From an uncultured Candidatus Udaeobacter sp. (lineage in GTDB: Bacteria; Verrucomicrobiota; Verrucomicrobiia; Chthoniobacterales; UBA10450): a stretch of 7,891 nt of DNA. Under the pieces are notes generated by a model. It saw only the letters and a program-made list of their open reading frames with translations. It was not told where the DNA came from and searched no databases. Positions 6,578 to 7,891 of the stretch are shown piece after piece (positions within the stretch are counted from its first letter, which is position 1; the number at the start of each line of letters is the position of its first letter). The stretch covers positions 1-7,891 of the forward strand of contig CATPBS010000344.1 of assembly GCA_955652715.1 (NCBI GenBank). The letters are read 5' to 3'. Made by a program: the position numbers and the translations under genes.

Positions 6578-7092
6578 ATCGGCGCGCCTTTCTGGCGAAA
6601 AACAAGCTCAAATCCGCTCGGTGGCAGTTCTGCATCGACTTCGCCGATTGTGAAACGGGGATTTGAACCCGCGATCGCTTTGATTTTTCGAAAATAATCA
6701 AGGTGATCGGTCGCAAGGTAAATCAGCCCATTTTTGTTAAGCGCGGTATGAACGGAGTTCAGGAAATCTGGCGTTACGATTCGGCGCCGATGATGGCGGC
6801 GTTTTGGCCAGGGATCGGGAAACAGGAGATAAAATGTTTCCACTGATTCCGCCGGCAATAGATAACGCACAGCATAGGAGCTTTCCATCTGCAACAGCCG
6901 CACATTGCTTAGACCGGCGGCCTTACGCGCAGAGCTGCGGATTCGACCAAGCAACCGTTCGATCCCCAGAAAATTCTTGTCCGGCAGTCGCTGCGCCAGC
7001 GCGCAAAGAAACGAACCATCGCCGCAACCAACATCGACGTGCAATGGCGCCTTGCGCCCGAAAATCTTTTCCAGATCGAGCCGATGTGTCAT
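6538..7092 (-). CDS. trmB: tRNA (guanine-N7-)-methyltransferase TrmB
   Basis: This cytosolic SAM-dependent enzyme makes m7G at position 46 in the tRNA variable loop. With the start given it has 184 residues. The SAM-binding motif VDVGCGDGSFL is at 19-29 and GIER at 43-46. The TrmB signature FPDPWPKRRHHRRRI is at 91-105, ATDHLDYF at 127-134, and the C-terminal GFELVFRQKG near 160-169. Start choice: ATG 7092 has AGGA four bases upstream (7097-7100 on the minus strand). A longer form from GTG 7167 (209 residues, closer to usual family length) would read through the palindrome at 7128-7168 and lacks a ribosome binding site. The short form is preferred but not certain, since some residues just upstream (about QLILQSQDW) could belong to the protein. 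The gene converges on comEC with overlapping 3' ends. Confidence 0.92.
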   Translation of the reverse strand: MTHRLDLEKIFGRKAPLHVDVGCGDGSFLCALAQRLPDKNFLGIERLLGRIRSSARKAAGLSNVRLLQMESSYAVRYLLPAESVETFYLLFPDPWPKRRHHRRRIVTPDFLNSVHTALNKNGLIYLATDHLDYFRKIKAIAGSNPRFTIGEVDAELPPSGFELVFRQKGAPIHWLALRKVSPVT

Positions 7093-7127
7093 CCAATCCT
7101 GCGACTGGAGGATTAGCTGAGAACAGA

Positions 7128-7168
7128 CGTGCCTGCGGTGAGCTAAGCTATCCTCACCCGCAGGCACG
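7128..7168. repeat. Palindrome with 15-bp stem upstream of trmB
   Basis: CGTGCCTGCGGTGAG (7128-7142) pairs with 7153-7168 (ending CGCAGGCACG) over 15 base pairs with a single bulged C (7157/7158) and a 10-base loop (7143-7152). It lies 36 bases upstream of the preferred trmB start. No T-run follows on either strand. Loop size and spacer position resemble the palindrome at 781-840, but the sequence differs. It could be a REP-like element or a 5'-leader hairpin of trmB. Confidence 0.7.
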
Positions 7169-7277
7169 CTGAGGAGAAATCAAACCGCCGTTTTGCCAGC
7201 GGCGCGTTATCGCCATAATAAATTCCGACGACCAAGAAGACGATACCGAAGAGAATTGCGGCGGATTTACCATTTTT
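7143..7277 (-). pseudogene. Possible remnant of a one-helix membrane protein
   Basis: A 44-codon open stretch on the minus strand, stop at 7143-7145, reads from just after a TAA at 7278-7280. It contains a strongly hydrophobic segment SAAILFGIVFLVVGIYYG followed by charged residues (AKRRFDF), which looks like a membrane helix with a cytoplasmic basic anchor. There is no ATG, GTG or TTG start before the helix. A seven-A run (minus strand, 7273-7279) sits right at its beginning. Adding one A would join it to an upstream frame reading LTHKQIKK, so a frameshifted small gene is possible. Its 3' end runs through the palindrome at 7128-7168. I do not recognise a family, and chance cannot be excluded. 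Confidence 0.2.
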
Positions 7278-7347
7278 TTAATCTGCTTGTGAGTTAAGGG
7301 TGACCCGGTTATGGCGGTCGCGCTCGTTAAAGGCAAGCAAAAAACAA

Positions 7348-7362
7348 TGTGAATTGTTCACA
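7348..7362. promoter_or_regulatory. Operator-like dyad TGTGAATTGTTCACA upstream of msrA
   Basis: The perfect six-base inverted repeat TGTGAA/TTCACA with a three-base centre lies 35 bases before the msrA start. It looks like a Crp/Fnr-type half-site pair, but the spacing of TGTGA and TCACA is five bases where CRP normally uses six. The regulator is therefore unassigned; a role in controlling msrA is inferred from position. Confidence 0.4.
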
Positions 7363-7385
7363 ACGCCTCGCTTATGGCGATGTCT

Positions 7386-7389
7386 AAGG
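7386..7389 (+). promoter_or_regulatory. Ribosome binding site of msrA
   Basis: AAGG at 7386-7389 sits eight bases before ATG 7398. It favours that start over the in-frame ATGs at 7374 and 7380, which have no purine-rich stretch upstream. Confidence 0.55.
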
Positions 7390-7397
7390 TCAACAGT

Positions 7398-7891
7398 ATG
7401 ATCCGAACATTTATGCTCGCGTTGACGTATGTAGCGTTTGCGGCGCTCACAGTGACAGGCGCACATAGTCAAAATTCTTCTCCCCAAGCGACCAAGACCG
7501 CCATTTTTGCTGGCGGCTGTTTTTGGTGCATCCAGCCGGCCTTCGATAAAGCAAAAGGCGTGATCAAGACAGTCGTAGGCTATTCTCGCGGGACGGAACC
7601 GAATCCTACTTACGAGCTCGTTTCCTCGGAAAAAACTGGCTACCGCGAGTCGATCGAAATCACATACGATCCGGCGAAAATCTCCTACGATCAGTTGCTC
7701 GATATTTATTGGCGACAAATCGATCCGACCCAGGCAGACGGACAGTTCACCGATCTCGGGCCGAGTTATCGCGCCGCCATTTTTTACGGCAACAGCGACG
7801 AGAAAAAACTCGCGGCGGCTTCAAAAGAGAAGCTGGCGCGCTCGGGCAAATTCGATAAGCCAATCGTCACTGAAATTTTGCCGGCGATGAA
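7398..7891 (+). CDS. msrA: Peptide-methionine (S)-S-oxide reductase MsrA, exported, 5' part
   Basis: This gene is cut by the right edge after 164 codons. It reduces methionine-S-sulfoxide in damaged proteins. An N-terminal signal peptide is visible: Arg at 3, a hydrophobic core at about 5-21, and a likely cleavage site near residues 23-25 (GAHSQ). The protein is therefore inferred to act in the periplasm or to be secreted. The catalytic motif GGCFWC (39-44) carries the nucleophile C41 and an extra Cys at 44, as in the GCFWC branch of the family where E. coli has GCFWG. Other family motifs are GYSRGTEPNPTYELV (61-75), TGYRESIEITYDP (80-92) and YWRQIDPTQADGQFTDLGPSYRAAIFY (104-130). In TGYRES the more common TGHxE His is a Tyr. 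The start ATG 7398 has AAGG upstream and begins directly at the signal peptide. An MsrB domain or a partner gene could follow outside the window. Confidence 0.93.
   Translation, partial: MIRTFMLALTYVAFAALTVTGAHSQNSSPQATKTAIFAGGCFWCIQPAFDKAKGVIKTVVGYSRGTEPNPTYELVSSEKTGYRESIEITYDPAKISYDQLLDIYWRQIDPTQADGQFTDLGPSYRAAIFYGNSDEKKLAAASKEKLARSGKFDKPIVTEILPAM

Larger units (their letters stand above)
7169..7397. other. Spacer between trmB upstream region and msrA
   Basis: This stretch of about 230 bases holds the start of the possible membrane-protein remnant (7146-7277), a TGTGA-N5-TCACA dyad at 7348-7362, and the msrA ribosome binding site. I see no RNA gene and no second convincing coding region in it. 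Confidence 0.5.

Noticed and set aside
7093..7167. Longer trmB from GTG 7167
   Set aside because: It runs through a strong palindrome and has no ribosome binding site, whereas ATG 7092 has AGGA upstream. It is not fully excluded because the long form is nearer the usual family length.
7169..7397. tRNA or other structured RNA gene in the trmB-msrA spacer
   Set aside because: I looked for a cloverleaf with T-loop GTTCRA and an acceptor stem and did not find one.
7278..7718. 146-codon minus-strand reading frame opposite msrA
   Set aside because: The plus-strand frame is clearly MsrA with signal peptide and catalytic motif; the opposite frame is a shadow with no recognisable features.
1..7891. 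A dedicated defence, secondary-metabolism or mobile-element system
   Set aside because: All long coding regions belong to well-known housekeeping or stress families, and no transposase, nuclease-methylase pair, toxin-antitoxin pair, CRISPR repeats or phage genes are visible.

Overview
The window is an ordinary-looking chromosomal stretch from a moderately GC-rich Gram-negative-type bacterium. The best guess is a soil Verrucomicrobiota (Chthoniobacter/Udaeobacter-like). That assignment is inference: it rests on the MqnP-type prenyltransferase, the mycobacterial-type RpiB, the variant ComEC C-terminus and the large palindromic spacers, and not on a marker gene. Seven protein genes are recognisable with confidence, and an eighth (an exported MsrA) runs off the right edge. 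There is no CRISPR array, phage, transposase, rRNA or tRNA gene visible.

Left part (1-2260): the 3' end of a CbpA-type (zinc-finger-less) J-domain co-chaperone runs off the left edge. A 60-base near-perfect palindrome follows, then rpiB (ribose-5-phosphate isomerase B, Glu-base type). rpiB converges on a UbiA/MqnP prenyltransferase. The convergence point is a second palindrome that folds as a three-way junction and supplies the stop codons of both genes.

Middle (2326-4276): rarA (AAA+ replication-repair ATPase, with an unusually short C-terminus) lies just upstream of ubiA on the minus strand, probably in one transcript. It is divergent from a universal stress protein gene with a clear ribosome binding site. 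A spacer of about 150 bases with an imperfect heptamer repeat follows.

Right part (4277-7891): a full-length comEC/rec2 DNA-uptake channel gene has a metallo-beta-lactamase domain that departs from the usual metal-ligand motif. Its 3' end overlaps that of the convergent trmB (tRNA m7G46 methyltransferase) by 40 bases. Upstream of trmB are a third palindrome, a possible remnant of a one-helix membrane protein, and a TGTGA-N5-TCACA operator-like dyad in front of a signal-peptide-bearing MsrA.

The genes are mostly housekeeping or stress functions (protein folding, nucleic acid repair, oxidised methionine repair, tRNA modification, quinone synthesis) and do not form one dedicated pathway. I found no convincing new multi-gene system. 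The most unusual content is the set of three large palindromic elements in the spacers and the divergent ComEC C-terminal domain.
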